Positions 1-13,382 of a stretch of DNA of 64,000 nt are shown here, piece by piece. The stretch is from NCBI GenBank assembly GCA_027405735.1, contig JAPEHQ010000007.1, positions 62,001 through 126,000 on the forward strand. The letters run 5' to 3'. Both the position numbers and the translations under genes were made by a program. The DNA comes from Mucor racemosus. Its lineage: Eukaryota > Mucoromycota > Mucoromycetes > Mucorales > Mucoraceae. Position 1 is the first letter of the stretch, and every line of letters begins with the position of its first letter. The notes under the pieces were generated by a model that saw nothing but the letters and a program-made list of their open reading frames with translations, was not told the DNA's origin and did no database searches.

Positions 1-2347
1 GAAGACATTGATTCAATTTTATTTGCAGAATTATGTAGAATAGAAGAGACAAACGATGCCATTATGTTTGTTTATTTGTTTGTTTTGAAAAAAGAAAAAG
101 AAAGCAAGAACAAGAAAAGAAAGAGAAAAAGAGAGACAAAAGCAAGAACCGTGATAATGGATTTATAAATGTAATGAAATTTGGATTAAAATTCAATCAT
201 TCGCATGTGATAATTGCTTTTAGCATTTAATTAGTCGAATGAAAACATCTATTTTCGGTTGGAAACCTTCCTTTTATTTTGACAATGGTCTCTTCGATTT
301 AGAAACAATTTGGTAGGACATAGATAGCGGACTCGGATGCAAAAACAAGCAGCTTCCATTGATATAAGTATCCCATTTAAGCTTTTATTTTACTTGCATT
401 TATACAATTGAATTCAAAATACAATTGTTGTAACAAATAATACAAATTATCCATACAAAAATGATGAAAAGTGAGTGTTTTTCCCTGGTTTATTGCAAAT
501 TCTCGGTCAGTCGGAACCCTAAACTACAACTGTGAAATAATGTGTACGACCCGACTTTGGAAGTCCCAGATCAACGTACAACTATCAATGATAAATGATT
601 TTATAATTTGAGGAAACCCCTGAAAATGATAATGTAAAGCTATCATGGGAGAAGTCATCCAGTGAAAGATAACGCATATTCAGAAACTGGTTGATTTAAA
701 AAGAAAATCAACTGATTATTTGAGATAATGTATATTCATAAAATGATAGCAAATCAAGTGCACGGTCCTATTAGATTTGGTTAAGAATATTTTTCTTCTG
801 CTAGACACAGTATAACTCTCTCGGAATACACAAAAAAAAAACTCTAATTGATGTACATACCATTTTTGAACAGTCAATGGGGGAGACTTTAGGATAAATA
901 CAACAAATCTATTGGGTCGCATCTGCTATATTTCATATGAGAAATGTTAAAAATAGCTAAACTTTATATACACTTGTCTAATCATCTTTGTCGAAAAACA
1001 CATTTCTTTTCCGGTAGGTGCATGTATAAATGTGCTATATATATTCAATTAATAATTCAACTTATAAATTGTTATTAAATATATATAGTGTTATCTGCCT
1101 GGAATAAAATAACAACAATAAACAAAAGCCATGTCTTGAATCTGTGTTTTTCATAGGCATAGCAAAAACCAAGCTTTAACTATATTGAGCATATTGTTAT
1201 CATTCATCATAAATAAATAAATAAAGAAGGGTTATTTAGGGATATGTGTAACTTTTACCAAAAGTAAAATGACACATGAAATTTAAACATGTCGGAGCAT
1301 GTCTAATGCTTTTCTTTCTAATGATACCTCGGGTTAAGAAACCAAATACATACATACATACTATATTTAACTAATGTTAATTGCATGTATGTATGCAAAA
1401 CCACAAAATGATCGAGTTTATAATGTAGTCAGTGAGTTTTATTCCTGAATAAAAATTATTTGCAGCTGATAAATCAAGAGAACCATCAACTGCACCTGAA
1501 GCTGATAAAAAAGATTCTAGTAACTTGGCAAATGCTAGCATTTAACCGAAATTAACCTATATTAGCACTCGGTTCTAGGCAATTTAAGTCCATTTCCAAG
1601 TCGAAGCATTACTGCAACTCCATTCTGATCAATTATTCAACATAGATTTTGCCTTGCCATGCCTCATCTAAGATCTTTATTAAATCATATAGTTGAAACG
1701 ATGATATGCTTTTTTTTTTTTTTTTTTTTTTTTTGAAGAGCTCATCTTCTGAAAACCCTTATACTTTGTCTATGATCTGATAGCAATCAGATTTAATTTC
1801 GAGACATTTCTTTGTAATGGAACAAGGTTTTCATTTGTATTTGACAATCTTCGTTCGTATTCAACATTTCGTTTCAACCTATCGCATTGATATTAGTATT
1901 CGTTTTAATTAATTAAATATGTAACACTGCTCTTGTTTCATACTATACATACAAAGTGAGAGAAAAAGAAGTCGATAATGAGGCTAATAACCAAATAATC
2001 CTTTTATCAGACATTATTATATGTCCAAATATTTTCAAATTAAGTTTTAATATTCATGGAAAGCGCCCTTGTAAAGAGCACAACAGTGAATTTTAATAGA
2101 AATTTGAACATTAGAATATAGCGCTCCTTGTCCAAGACTCACTGATTTTAAATAAACAACATAAAGATAAATATGATATTAATAATTTTTATTATTTTTA
2201 CTTTCTATGAAATAATCAACCTGAATATGTTTTAATGCTTTGTTTTAAGAATAAGTGAATTGTGTGGAGGATAAAAAAGAAAGAATTCAATCAAAAGTTA
2301 GAGGAAAGGAGGAAGAGTTAAATTACAGATGACAAGAGAATAGCTTT
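1..2347. other. non-coding stretch, no gene recognised
   Basis: I see no supportable gene here. It is A+T-rich with short purine-rich and poly-T tracts, including an uninterrupted T run of about 28 bases near 1710-1735. Around 1345-1395 the bases catacatacatac and gtatgtatgc lie on either side of a short spacer and could form an imperfect foldback. The stretch directly downstream of the Gcn1 stop (2250-2347) is probably its 3' UTR and terminator region. The first ~150 bases could be the edge of a neighbouring transcript, but no protein signal is visible. Confidence 0.6.
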
Positions 2348-5300
2348 TTAAAGGTTTTCATTCTTGAGGATTTCAGCTACGGTAGGATCAACACGAGGTT
2401 GTAATGTACTAAGAACCTTCAATGCAGCAGCAGCGCGTTCACGAACAACATCATTAGTTGAATCAGAATAAGATTTGACAAATGTACGTTGAAGTTGAGG
2501 CAAGAAAAGCTTGAGATGCATTGGCACCTTATTCAACATCAAATCAAGTGTTTGTAAAATAGCAGCCTTGACCTCGGCAGGGTAACGATCACCTAAAATA
2601 CGAATAAGAGGACCCGTAATTTGAGTAACAAATGGCTTGAGAGCAATTGCCGATGTACGGTCAATCAAATCTCCAACAGCAAGTGCTGCTTGTTCACGAA
2701 CATCAGTTGAACCATACATTAAACCTTGCAAGAAAATGGGTAAAATACAACTGATACCCTTGGGCAAACAGAAACCAGGAATATCGACACCAGCAATACC
2801 AATGGTAGTCAATGCACGGCGAGTAGGAATGACCAATTCTTCGTATTCTTCCTTGGGCAATGATTTAGTAACAGCTGTAAGAGCATTCCAAGCTGATTGA
2901 ATGACATTTTCAGATGGATCATCAAGGAGCAACATTAACAAATGAATCCAATCTGCAACATAATAAGTAGCATCTAATTCAGATTCATTAAAGAACTGTG
3001 CAGTAATATCACATGCAATGGCACGCTTAGCAGGGTTATCATCTCTAGCATATTCCATAAGTGTAACAGTCAATGTATGCAAACCATCTTCATCATCAAC
3101 AGATAATAAGAAGGCTTCGGTAGTAGCCTTGAGCGCTTCAATTGTTTCTTCGTCTTCTTCAGACATGAGTGATTCAACCAAAGCTTCAAGAATAGCTGTT
3201 AAACGTTTATTGAGAGCAGGTCCAGCAACAGTTACCAATGAAGCAAGTGCACGAGCATTGAAAGCACTGATAGGAACTGTGATAAGAGTGGGAATAAGGA
3301 CAGGGAAAACAACATTGGAACGAACGGACATAATTTCCTTAAGAGCAGATAAAGCATAAGCAGATGAATCATCAGATGATTGAAGCTTGTTGAGCAAGAA
3401 TGGAAGAATATCATCAATAGCTCTAGCACCAACATTTTGATGAAGAGTATCAAAGGCTAGAATAGTTCATGTTAAAATCTATAAAATACATGTACAAATA
3501 TATCATTTATCTTACCTTGAGCAGCTGCTTCACGAACCTCATCAGAGGGATCACACAATGCTTTTCTGATGACAGGTGTAATTTGATCAGCAAAGTCCAT
3601 AACTTGAAGTTTACCAGCAGATGTCATAATTTCACTGAAAGCAACAGTGACACCTAATCTAGTATCATCATCATCTGAAGCCATACCTTCCTCCAAAATA
3701 GGAAGAACTTCAGGAAGAATACCTTCACCCAATTTTTGTACAATCTCACTCAATGTACGACCAGCAACAGCGCGTTGTTCAAAGTCATCACTAGATAAAG
3801 TCTTGATAATCATAGACATCATAACAGCCAAAATATCCTTGAGAGTACGAGGAGTATTGGACACAAGAACCTTCCAAACTTGGAGGGAAGCTTGTCTGAC
3901 AACACCAGACGCATCTTGTCTAACAATATACAATGCTGCCAAAATACGATCTCTTCTTTCCTTACCAAGAACTTCAATAAGTTGTTTCTTCTTGCTTTCA
4001 GTACCATAATCTTCACGAACAGCATCGGCATCATCATCACCAAGTTCTTCTACGTTACCGAGAGCCATATCGTTGTTCTTATTGGTAATACCAGTAATAC
4101 GGAAGAGCAATTCACCGACAAGTTGAACGGAACTTTGACGAATACGCCATTTAGAATCAAAGAGACCCTTCTCCAATTCAGGCAACAACAAATCAACAGC
4201 CTTAATAGCATAGTTGGTAACAATCATACGACCAGCACGAAGAGATGCTTCACGAACGTATTCAGATTCATCAGCAAGACCCATAAGGATAGGAGGAATG
4301 ATACGACCAAGATAAGGTTGGAAGCGAGAACCGAATGTAGCAGGCAAGTAAATGAGAAGAGAAATAAAACCTTCACGAACATAAGCACGAGGAGAATCAG
4401 CGTTAGAGATAATCTCAGGTAAGAGACCATCCAAACGTTCCAAACCAAGACCAGCAAGGACTTCAGATAAACCTTGTGCAGCGCCCTGTCTATCAACTCC
4501 ACCAGAATCAGTTTTAAGAGTATCGAGCAAGTCAAGAACAAGACCAGGGAAGTTCTCTTCACCCAACTTTTCAACAAGTGCACCCAAAGCCTTAGCAGCT
4601 GTACCACGAGCAGCGGGAACAGGATCAACTAGAACTTCATGGAGACCAGGCAAAATGATGTTGAGGTAAGGAACAAGATCTTTTTGATCTGTAAGAGAAG
4701 CCATGTTACCAACAATTTGAGCAGATTTAGTCTTGATCTCAGTAGCACGTTCACGAAGACCACGCTCTAAAATGGGCATAACCAAAGCAAGAGAAGGAGG
4801 ATCGATATAATGTACAAAAGATGTTTGTAAAAGAGCGGTAAGAGCAGGTGCTGTCTTTCCATTGGGATCACAAAGTGCCTTCAATAATACAGGAACAAGT
4901 TCTTGAATTTCAGGATTACTGATAACTTCACCAAAGAGTTGAAGAGAACGATTAGCAGCAGCTTGAACTTGAGAATGAGTATCAGCTAAAACTTCAGAGA
5001 TACGAGGGATAATATTAGGAAGTGAAACAGATAATTGCTTGGGAGCACAATAGGCCATAGAACCCAAAAGTTCAACAGAGGCCTTCTTTGTACGCCATTG
5101 ACGTTCATCTAAACCTTCGAGAATAGAGGGCAAAATAAGCTTGACACAATGACCACTAATCTTACTCATAATAACACGAGCTGCATCAGAAGATGCCTCA
5201 CGAACATCCATATTAGCATCACTAGAACAGACCAACAAAAGAGGAATAATTTGAATAATATAGGGTTCAAACAAACGGCCAAGAGTAGCAGAAAGTGTTT

Positions 5301-8300
5301 CAAATGCGAAAAGAGCACCTTGTCTATATTCATAAGCACGCTTATTATCAATAGCATCCTTCAAACTATTCATCACATTGCATTCTTTCAAAGCTGTAAT
5401 ACCACGACCCTTAACAACACCAGCTAAACCATAAGCAGCGCCACGACGATGAGCATATTTTTCGCCCTTAAACAATTTGTTCAAAAGAGACTTAATGAGA
5501 CGGGGTACTTCATCCTTACACATCTTGATAAGAGGTGGAAGACAATCGGCAACAGCGCTTTGAACAGTTTCTGATGGAGTATCTAATGTTTCAATCAACT
5601 TTTCGACAGCAGTACTGACTTTCTCATCGCCAGGAGACAAGTAACCAGCGGCACCACCATAAAGAATGACAACAGCTTGACGAATATGATCTTGTACATC
5701 ACTGTTATCAGTTTGAGAGTTCAAGTAGTTTTCAAATGTCTCCAAGAATTCTTCAACATCGACCTTACCGTAAGCATTGATGACAGCTAAACCAGCTTCA
5801 AGCATTTGCTTACGAACTTGTTCATTGCGATCACCAAGAGCTTGGTCATTGATCAAGAATTTACAGAAACCAGAGGCATTTTCAAGTTGCATGAATGGAG
5901 CAACAGCCTTCAATGTAAGCGCAATACCAACACGGGCTTCCCAAGGATCAACACGATCAAGAGTTTCAGGAATAACCATACCATATTCATCGTATTCAGG
6001 ATCGAGAGGGGCAGCCAACTTTTTATATCTAGCATAAATAGCTTGAAGAGTTTCATAAACAGCTTCAGGATATTCCTCAACAGCTTCAGCAAGAGCTTTA
6101 CTGGCAGCTTGACGAACATAGTTACTATCAGATACAATATAAGTCAACAATTGATCTCTAAAATCTTCATCGACATCCATGGCGTTATCTTCCCATTGTC
6201 GGGTAGCTAATTCAGCATTGGATTCATTCTCATCATGACATGCAACCCAGAGTTGAGGAGAGTAATCAATATCAGTAAGATCCAAGAGTTCCAAACCTTG
6301 AAGAGCAGCAGTACGTACAAGTACTTCAGAAGATAAAAGACCTTCAAGAAGAGTATTAATTTCTTCAGGGGAAACAGAATCAGCCATAGCTTCACAGAGA
6401 GTGACAAGGGATGTCTTTGCAGCCTTACTAGAAGCAGGATACTCCTTGATACTACGTAACAAGATTTCAATCATTTCTTGGCGAGGCATCATAAGTGAAT
6501 CACCAAAAGTACAATGGAAGCCAATAACATCAATTGCCATAACAATTTGCTCTTGAGCAGCCTCATCATTTTTCTCGCATTCGATAGCACCTTGCTCAAT
6601 TACTTGATAAAGAACAGGGAAGACATAACCGAAAGAAGCAGGAGGTAAAGGACGAGATTCGGTAATGAAACGCAAACGATAGAGTACACGAGAAACGAGC
6701 GCACCGAGAGGTTCGTCCAACCAGCGAGATGGGATAGGATGAACATTGTTGGAACGAAGTGCAGCTAAAGCGATAGCATCACGAATAGCTTGAATGTCAT
6801 CAGCAACACAATCACCTAATTGAAGATAAGTGTCTACCAACACATCACCAACCAAGAGACCAACATTATGCTTGGCAGCATCGAGCAACATGCGAATAAG
6901 ATCAACAAGATATTCTTCGACACCTTCAGCATTACCAGCAACAAGAGCACGAGTAACGTCTAAACCAAGAGTAATCTTTTCAAAGATAGATTGAACATTA
7001 GCACGAATTGCAGCTTCTTTCTTTAATTGGGTATTAACAGCAAATTGTTCATCCTTGGTTAACTTTTGGGTCAAACCCTTCTTTTTAGCAAGTTCAGCAC
7101 GAAGTTCTTCTTCCCATTGATCATCATTGTTTCCCTTTCTATTACCACGACTTTCATTCTTTTTGTCCTTCTTGAGAACATCAACAAAGGTGATGTCTGC
7201 AGGACACTTCCAAATGTTGCTTTCCAAATCTCCAATGTCTTTCATTAATTCAGGTGCCAAATTTTCATTTGCTAATTCGATGAATTCAGGGATAGAATCC
7301 GGTGAAATAAATACCAAAGTAGAGATAGTAGAAAGCGCAGCTTTATAGAAAAGTTCAGATTCTTTGCGAGCTTCAAGAGTGCTCTTCAAGATATCCAAAA
7401 TCTTGTTAGCTTTGTCTCTAACCAACTTTCCAGGATCAACATTAGCACGTTGAACCAAAGTAATCCAGTTATATATGTTAGTAGGAGAAGCAATGTATTC
7501 ATGATGTGCCAAAATCATCATATCAATCAATTCGACACCCTTGGTAGATTCAGCAAGATCTTTATCATAAGAGGTAATGGCGTTCAATACAGCAGCAAGA
7601 CGGAAAGTTGCAGTTTCCTTATTATAATTATCGGCATTGACAGAAGAAACAGCAGTAGAATCCTTGACATTATTTTCAATATCTAAAAGCCATTGCTTGA
7701 TAGCTTGCTTCATGAATTGATTAAGCTTAATGGGTTCAGCAGCAGCAATATTGGATACTTCTTGATATGCAGATCTACGAACAGTATGTTCAGGATGACT
7801 AGTAATAATCCAAACAAGAGCTTGAGCAGCCAAATGACCAGCACCGGTCTTTTCCAAAGATTCTTGAGTTTCCTCCACAAAAACACTGGTCAAAGCTCTG
7901 ACAAACCAAAGACCTTCTTCAGCAGTTAATGCCTTTGTATAAATACGATCCCATAACAAATAACTGGGCTTGGGTTGAGAAATCAATAATTGAGAAGGAT
8001 ATTTTTGAGTTTTCAAGAGATCAACAACGGGTTGAGGAACGGTAGGCCAGTGTTGAATACGACCTGAGATGATGGAAATCATAACATAAGCTTCCACAGG
8101 CCCATCTTTCCACATGAGAGGTTTGTCTACAATTTTGTTGAAAGTTTTGAAAAGGGCTTGAAGATATTTAACAATGTTGGCACTTAAAGTAGTACTTGTG
8201 GCATCTTTGTGATCCCAAACAGTAGTACCGACAGCATTTGCCCAACTTTTTCTAGCTAAAGGTTTAGCAGCATTCAAACCATCAGTAGATGTCTTGACAG

Positions 8301-9878
8301 CTTTATCGACAAATTCTTTATTTGCAGAACAGAACTCATCATTATAAATCAATACAGTCAAATGTCTACCAACGCCATCAACAGCAGTGGCCATAGCTTG
8401 CTCATGAGCTTCCTTGGCAATCATTATGAAATAACCCTCCAATGCCTTTTGACTGACTGAAGGTTCGGTAGCTTGGGCAAGAGATGATAAAGCGTTGTAC
8501 ATAATAACACGATGTTCCCAAGAATTGACTTTACCGCTAGTCAAAAGTTTAGATACACCTTCAGCTATCTTAATTAATGAATCAGTTTCATGACATACAA
8601 GTGCTAATGCTTCCCACAAAGCCTTTGCTCCCTTGACAGTTGTTGGTGAGGTTGATCTTAAATGATTGAGAAGAGGATCTAACCATTTTGAGGCAAAGAT
8701 TGATGAGGGATCGAATGAAAATGCAGGAGTAATACGGGCCAAGGCTGTCGATGAATGTCGAAATCAGTAACCTGTGCATATGAAATGTTTCATTATAAAG
8801 CTTACCTAATAATACAATTTCAGGAGATCTAAGCATCATTTTATCGAGAACTGGTAAATATTCGGCTTCAAACTTTTCCTTGGTAATAATTTGAGAGATG
8901 AAATCGTTGAATGAATCTAAAGCAGCTGTATGAACGGCAGTTCTAGAAGATACAATATTTTTGAGATAATATTCAGTCAAACGAGATTCAGCATTTTCAA
9001 TCATTGATTTTCCATCAGAGCGAGTCTTTAAACGTAAACTGACATCAATAATTGTTCCAATTAAAACAGCATTCTTGTATGAAGGTGTGCATGTCTGAGC
9101 ATTGGCAAGAGCAACATCAATCATAGTAGGAATAGCGTCGGCAAGAAGTCGAATAGTACGTCTAACGTCAGCAACAGCACTTTTTCCAATACTCTTTCTG
9201 CCATTGTCTACAAGTGAATCAATTAAAACTGCTTGTGCATTCAAAATAGTTGCGAACATTGCATTGGTTTTAGCTGCTTCTAATGTAACTTGCTTCAAAA
9301 CACACACAACTAAAACATTGACCCAATTCAATAAAACAAGACGATCAGATGCGGGCGAAACACATTCACTACATAATTCAGGATATATTAGCATCTTGAT
9401 TTCATCATGTATACAGAAAACTGCGCCACTACAGTCAGGGCAATTTTCTTATATTCAAGAAAATGGTTACTTTACCCTGTAGGCTTGCGTTTACCGAATT
9501 TCTCGGCTTCTCTAGCAATAACTGGAACAAATACCTTTTGAAATACAGGAGCATTCCAATTGTTGAGCTCTTTAATGACTTCGATAATAGCCATACGGGA
9601 TGCTCTGTCATTGTAACGCGAAATTGTGAGGAAAATCAATTGTAATAAAGAAGGAAGTGCTTCAACAGGAAGATCTAATGTGTTTTATCTCGTCAATATC
9701 AGAAAATCTCGAAATAATTTGCTTTTCTATTACCCTTTCTACGAAGTCTAATTAATAAGGAATGATTCAAAAAATCAAGTCTGTCAGAGACACCAGAGTA
9801 AGTGATGGTAGTCACCACTCTTGTCTTTATGAACTCTGGCCATCCAAGTTCGCCCGTATTTTCTTGTGGTTCTGCCAT
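2348..9878 (-). CDS. GCN1: eIF2-alpha kinase activator Gcn1 (giant HEAT-repeat protein)
   Basis: Gcn1 binds translating or collided ribosomes and passes uncharged-tRNA signals to the kinase Gcn2, which phosphorylates eIF2-alpha in the cytosol. My model has five exons: 9878-9734, 9674-9476, 9428-8806, 8744-3516 and 3456-2348. All four introns (47-61 nt) have GT...AG ends and keep phase, giving about 2434 residues, somewhat shorter than yeast Gcn1 (~2670). The protein is HEAT repeats throughout. The best-conserved block is the eEF3-like region (roughly residues 1350-1720, with motifs such as QWRTKKASVELLGSMAY and VDPVPAARGTAAKALG), followed by the C-terminal Gcn2-RWD-binding region. The ATG at 9878 is chosen because exon 1 (MAEPQENTGELGW) is the first in-frame start and has a clean donor. 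Its third-position base use is mixed, unlike the A/T-saturated repeats around it. The identification is firm; the exact N terminus is less sure. Confidence 0.95.
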
Positions 9879-10389
9879 GAAGAAATATCACAAACAGTTC
9901 TAACTTTTTAGATTTTATGGTGTATAAAAGAAGAAAGTTGCTTAATATAAATTTTTTTATATTTATGAAACACACGCCAATACTGCGGCTACAATATGTA
10001 ATATTTCCTTTAGGGCAAAGAAAAACCGGACCACGGTCACAGGGAAATGATCATGCTGGTTGATCCAAACACTTGCTGTATGTATCTGTTTTTGCACTGA
10101 CAGATGGCAATGGCAACGAAAAATGCCTTTGAACCTTTCTTAAAAGCCTGGTATACTTCCCTGAGCATTATATTTGAATATGCATAAAAAATAATCGAGC
10201 ACATTGGCCTACAATGTTTAACAGCATCCTATAGGCATAATGCTATTTTACAGACACTGTTTTATGGGTTGGAATAGGCTACGAGTTAAGTACATATTTA
10301 CTATTTGTATGTACATTCAAAGGTGAACGATACACTGCTGCAATTATAGTGTTTGAAGAAATAAATTAAAAAAAAATTGAATATCATAT
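9879..10389. other. upstream region of Gcn1
   Basis: About 510 bases without a coding signal. This should contain the Gcn1 promoter and 5' UTR. No TATA box or operator stands out at a sensible distance from the ATG at 9878. Confidence 0.4.
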
Positions 10390-11570
10390 TTGCTAATCCT
10401 CGAATTTGGAACGTGTCTCCTTTTCTGTAACTAACCCCATACCGAATACTTTTTAGGATACACTTTATACATTACAAAATATACATAAATTAATCGCATT
10501 CTACTACCTGTTCCTGAATTTATTCTACATCTCACGAAGGATTCAAAAGCACCTAAAAGTCACCGCTTATTCATTGAAAATTGGGTCTCACTTTTCATCC
10601 CTGCTCTACTTTTCTTTTTCACTAAATAACACCAGGAAAAAATTATATGAAAATGTACCTGAGGTGTTCAACTTTAATCCAGAAATGAGTATCTGGAAAT
10701 ATCCTACTTTTTGAAGCTGATAAGAACTTTTTAGTGGTAACGTTTCAGATTTTTACACGTATTTCATGACTAAAAATTAAAAACTTTGAACCGTCATATC
10801 TCTACAAAACATTAAGCTATACTAACACTTTTTGATAATAAAAGTTATTTCTTTTGGTGCATTTTGTAACATATTTTAATATGAAAAAATTCTGAGCACT
10901 TTTATTTTTTTTTCATTTTTTGACATTTTTGTAGTAGATTTTAAAATATTCGTTCAATTGAGCAACACTTTTTTTATATTCATATTCTCAAGCTCGTTGA
11001 GCTCTCTCGGACATAATTTAATTTTTTTCAAAATATTGATTTTTCGTGGAGATATTCCCAAAAATGTGTACAAAGAGATACTCCCGCTTCTAGCATCAAT
11101 TTTTCCTTTATATACCCTTATCCCAAATTCTGAATTTGAAAAAAAAATCGACAAAAATCTCATTTTCTCTACGAAAAATGCAGCTGGAGGGCTTAAAAAT
11201 GTCTCGATCGATAGATAATTATGCTGCGCATCATTTGCTGTATTTACATTTAAAAGATCTTTATAAAATGGAACGTGTATCTTCAAAAAACCTCCCAAAT
11301 TTCAATGACATTTTGTGCAAAATTTAATGTGAAACATCTGTTTGTAATTTATTTAGATCGATGCATAATTCAAAAATGTACGAAAACCATTTAATACACT
11401 ATTTCAACTTACTTTGCAATTCATGAGCCATTAAACAATTTTGTTTTTTTTATCATTTTCGGGTCGATTTGTCAAATCGATTTTGAAACCCAGCTACCAT
11501 AAGGTTTAGCTGTAATATGAACTATTATTTTGTGTCGAAGTCCTCGGAAGTCCCGGAAGTCCCCTATACT
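10390..11570 (+). repeat. R2 repeat, partial copy b (left part)
   Basis: This stretch aligns by eye with 33840-34970 in the same orientation. The best-matching core (about 10950-11230 versus 34380-34660) is almost base-for-base the same, including the run around tttctctacgaaaaatgcag and the palindrome-containing gtctcgatcgatagataatt. The outer parts have many substitutions and small indels. Open frames occur on both strands of the core in both copies, simply because the sequence is shared, and none resembles a known protein. I interpret it as a non-autonomous transposon or other non-coding repeat. Ends are approximate. Confidence 0.7.
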
Positions 11571-11793
11571 ATTAGAACCCAGTATGTTAATAAGCTCACT
11601 TATTTACGGATTAAGTCCCCAGGGAAAAAATAATAAATTTACGTCAATACAATCAAGGTAAGAAGGTCGACTTGATTTTGTAAAATGTTATGCTTAGACT
11701 TCAATATGATATTATGATACTTGTTGTATTTAAATATTTAAATTCAATAATGTTTATTTATTGAACATATATATATTTATATATAGAAATAAT

Positions 11794-12141
11794 TGTTACG
11801 CCAGGAGATTATATCAATCTCAAAGCTAAAATATGTACTAAATCATTTAATAAAAATAAAGGAAAACTGTTATAAAATGAAAGAGCACACTAAAACTAAA
11901 GAACTTTATTATAAGATCGAACCATCTTCTTTTATATTCACATTCTCTAATTATATGACCTGTTTAAATGAGTCTATTTATATATATTCATATATCCAAT
12001 TAAGTCTAGGTGACACACACTAGTTCCATATTCCTGCATATACGGAGCTTCATAACATAATACACAGCAATGTAGAACTTAACATATCAAACTGTGTCGT
12101 AATCTTAACCAAGGAATGCACCCAGATCTGTGGATGCAACA
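11794..12141 (-). mobile_element. solo LTR, family A, copy A3
   Basis: 348-bp repeat with LTR-type ends: TGTTACGCC on the left and GGATGCAACA on the right as read on plus, so the LTR (TGTTGCATCC...GGCGTAACA) lies on minus. It is flanked by a perfect 5-bp target duplication, ATAAT, at 11789-11793 and 12142-12146. Copies A1 (16865-17164) and A2 (60789-61142) share the whole sequence. It contains AATAAA-like polyadenylation motifs. No internal retrotransposon region is attached, so this is a solo LTR left by LTR-LTR recombination. Confidence 0.9.
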
Positions 12142-12228
12142 ATAATAATAAAATATAAAGAAATGTGTCGTATATTTTCAGGATTAATAAATAGTACTTA
12201 AAAAAGAATACAATTATAAAAGAATGAG

Positions 12229-12694
12229 TAATTAATCAGTTCTTCAACTGTATAATAAAAACAAGATATCGTTTATTTAGATGTAAAGGTATGGCCTTTT
12301 ATATTGATTTGACATTAAGATCCTGAGAAGTCATTTAAGGCACTATTGAACCATTGGATCTGTTTGATAGTAATCTATGGATTAAAATGGATCAACCATA
12401 ATTTAACCGTTCTTGCAGAGCTTGTGAGTTGTGTTGTTTCAATGCTGCGCTAAATATGCTTGGATGTTGATTTGATAACTACTTGATTGGTTAACTGCTG
12501 GGATGAAATAATGTGGTGTCATAATTGAGGTCAAAGCGTTCTTGGTAATTACTGGATTAAACTTGATACGCTAGGAGTTTCTTATATCCGATATCAAGAC
12601 TTGCACTTCAATACATGTCGTAGTCAATAGATTGTAAGATGTATTTATACTGTAGAAGGTGATAACGTATGATACTAGTAGGTGGAATACAACA
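12229..12694 (-). repeat. LTR-like repeat, family C, copy 1
   Basis: 466-bp block that aligns in inverse orientation with 59352-59817, which is also 466 bp. Read on minus it begins TGTTGTATTCCACC and ends at gaactgattaatta, where homology stops. The TG start, the TATAAAAG-like box (ttatattg/tataaaagg region) and the length suggest an LTR. I could not find a CA end or a target-site duplication, so the 3' boundary and the LTR assignment are uncertain. Confidence 0.6.
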
Positions 12695-13174
12695 AAAAAG
12701 ACCAATATTTTTCATAAACTAAAATCAAGCAGCAGGTGCAAGTACATGTTTTTCGTATTGTTTATTTGGAAATAAATTATTAATCATTAATGTTAGGGCA
12801 CGTTATAATAATATCTTTCTGGAACAAAAAAAGCGTCCAGGACTTAATCATTTTGTTCCATTATCTACGTTACAATCAATGCTTTTTTGGTCGAAAGTCG
12901 ATATCTACCTGGAGAAAAACTGGTGATTACAAAAGTATGTATAGCACTGACTTGATTTGAATGAATAAATAAACTCATATTAGTCTATTTAGTTTCTAAA
13001 AAGCATTTATTTCTACTTAATGGCCAACAGCTAAGAAGAGGGAAACAAGATGTTGTCTTGTATATCACTACCAACTATCAAAGGTATACCATAATTATTA
13101 CTTATTAGTTTGTTATTAATAATTGATTTTACTAATAAATCAATTTTTATACACTAGGTCAAAAGTAAATTTGT
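12695..13174. other. non-coding stretch before the dynein-like fragment
   Basis: No gene recognised. A possible small exon and intron (donor near 13083, acceptor near 13158) precede the dynein-like fragment, but the putative upstream exon shows no recognisable protein similarity. Confidence 0.35.
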
Positions 13175-13281
13175 TCTGGTAAAGCAGCATTGAGTAAATT
13201 GGCTTGGGACGAAAAGGGTAAAAAGGTGGCAATAGGTGACAGTGATGATGGCCATGTTTATGTTTATAATATTGGAGAGGT
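13175..13281 (+). pseudogene. fragment of dynein intermediate-chain WD40 domain
   Basis: One frame reads SGKAALSKLAWDEKGKK followed by VAIGDSDDGHVYVYNIGE, the typical last WD blade of cytoplasmic dynein intermediate chains. The frame ends against gtaag, which is both a good splice donor and the left edge of repeat R1. Just upstream, in frame, is a TAA stop (13169-13171). The second fragment at the end of the window has a TAA at the equivalent codon. There is no room for a full gene, so this is a gene scrap, probably carried by a transposon. Confidence 0.7.
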
Positions 13282-13382
13282 AAGACTAAAACTTAATGTA
13301 AATTACCTCTAGCGCAATAATTATAAAGCAAGACTATATTATCAGCAAATAAATTACCACACAATATTAACTTGTATAAATA

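Noticed and set aside
716..922. 68-codon minus frame near the left end
   Set aside because: No motif, low complexity, no promoter or conservation argument.
3880..4422. 180-codon open frame on plus opposite Gcn1
   Set aside because: It is a shadow of the Gcn1 coding strand (codon bias suppresses stops on the opposite strand); no recognisable motif.
10954..11298. 114-codon minus frame in R2 copy b, similar to a 151-codon frame at 34258-34713
   Set aside because: Both strands are open in both copies because the DNA is nearly the same. Changes are not biased to third positions by eye and no family is recognised, so I treat it as non-coding repeat.
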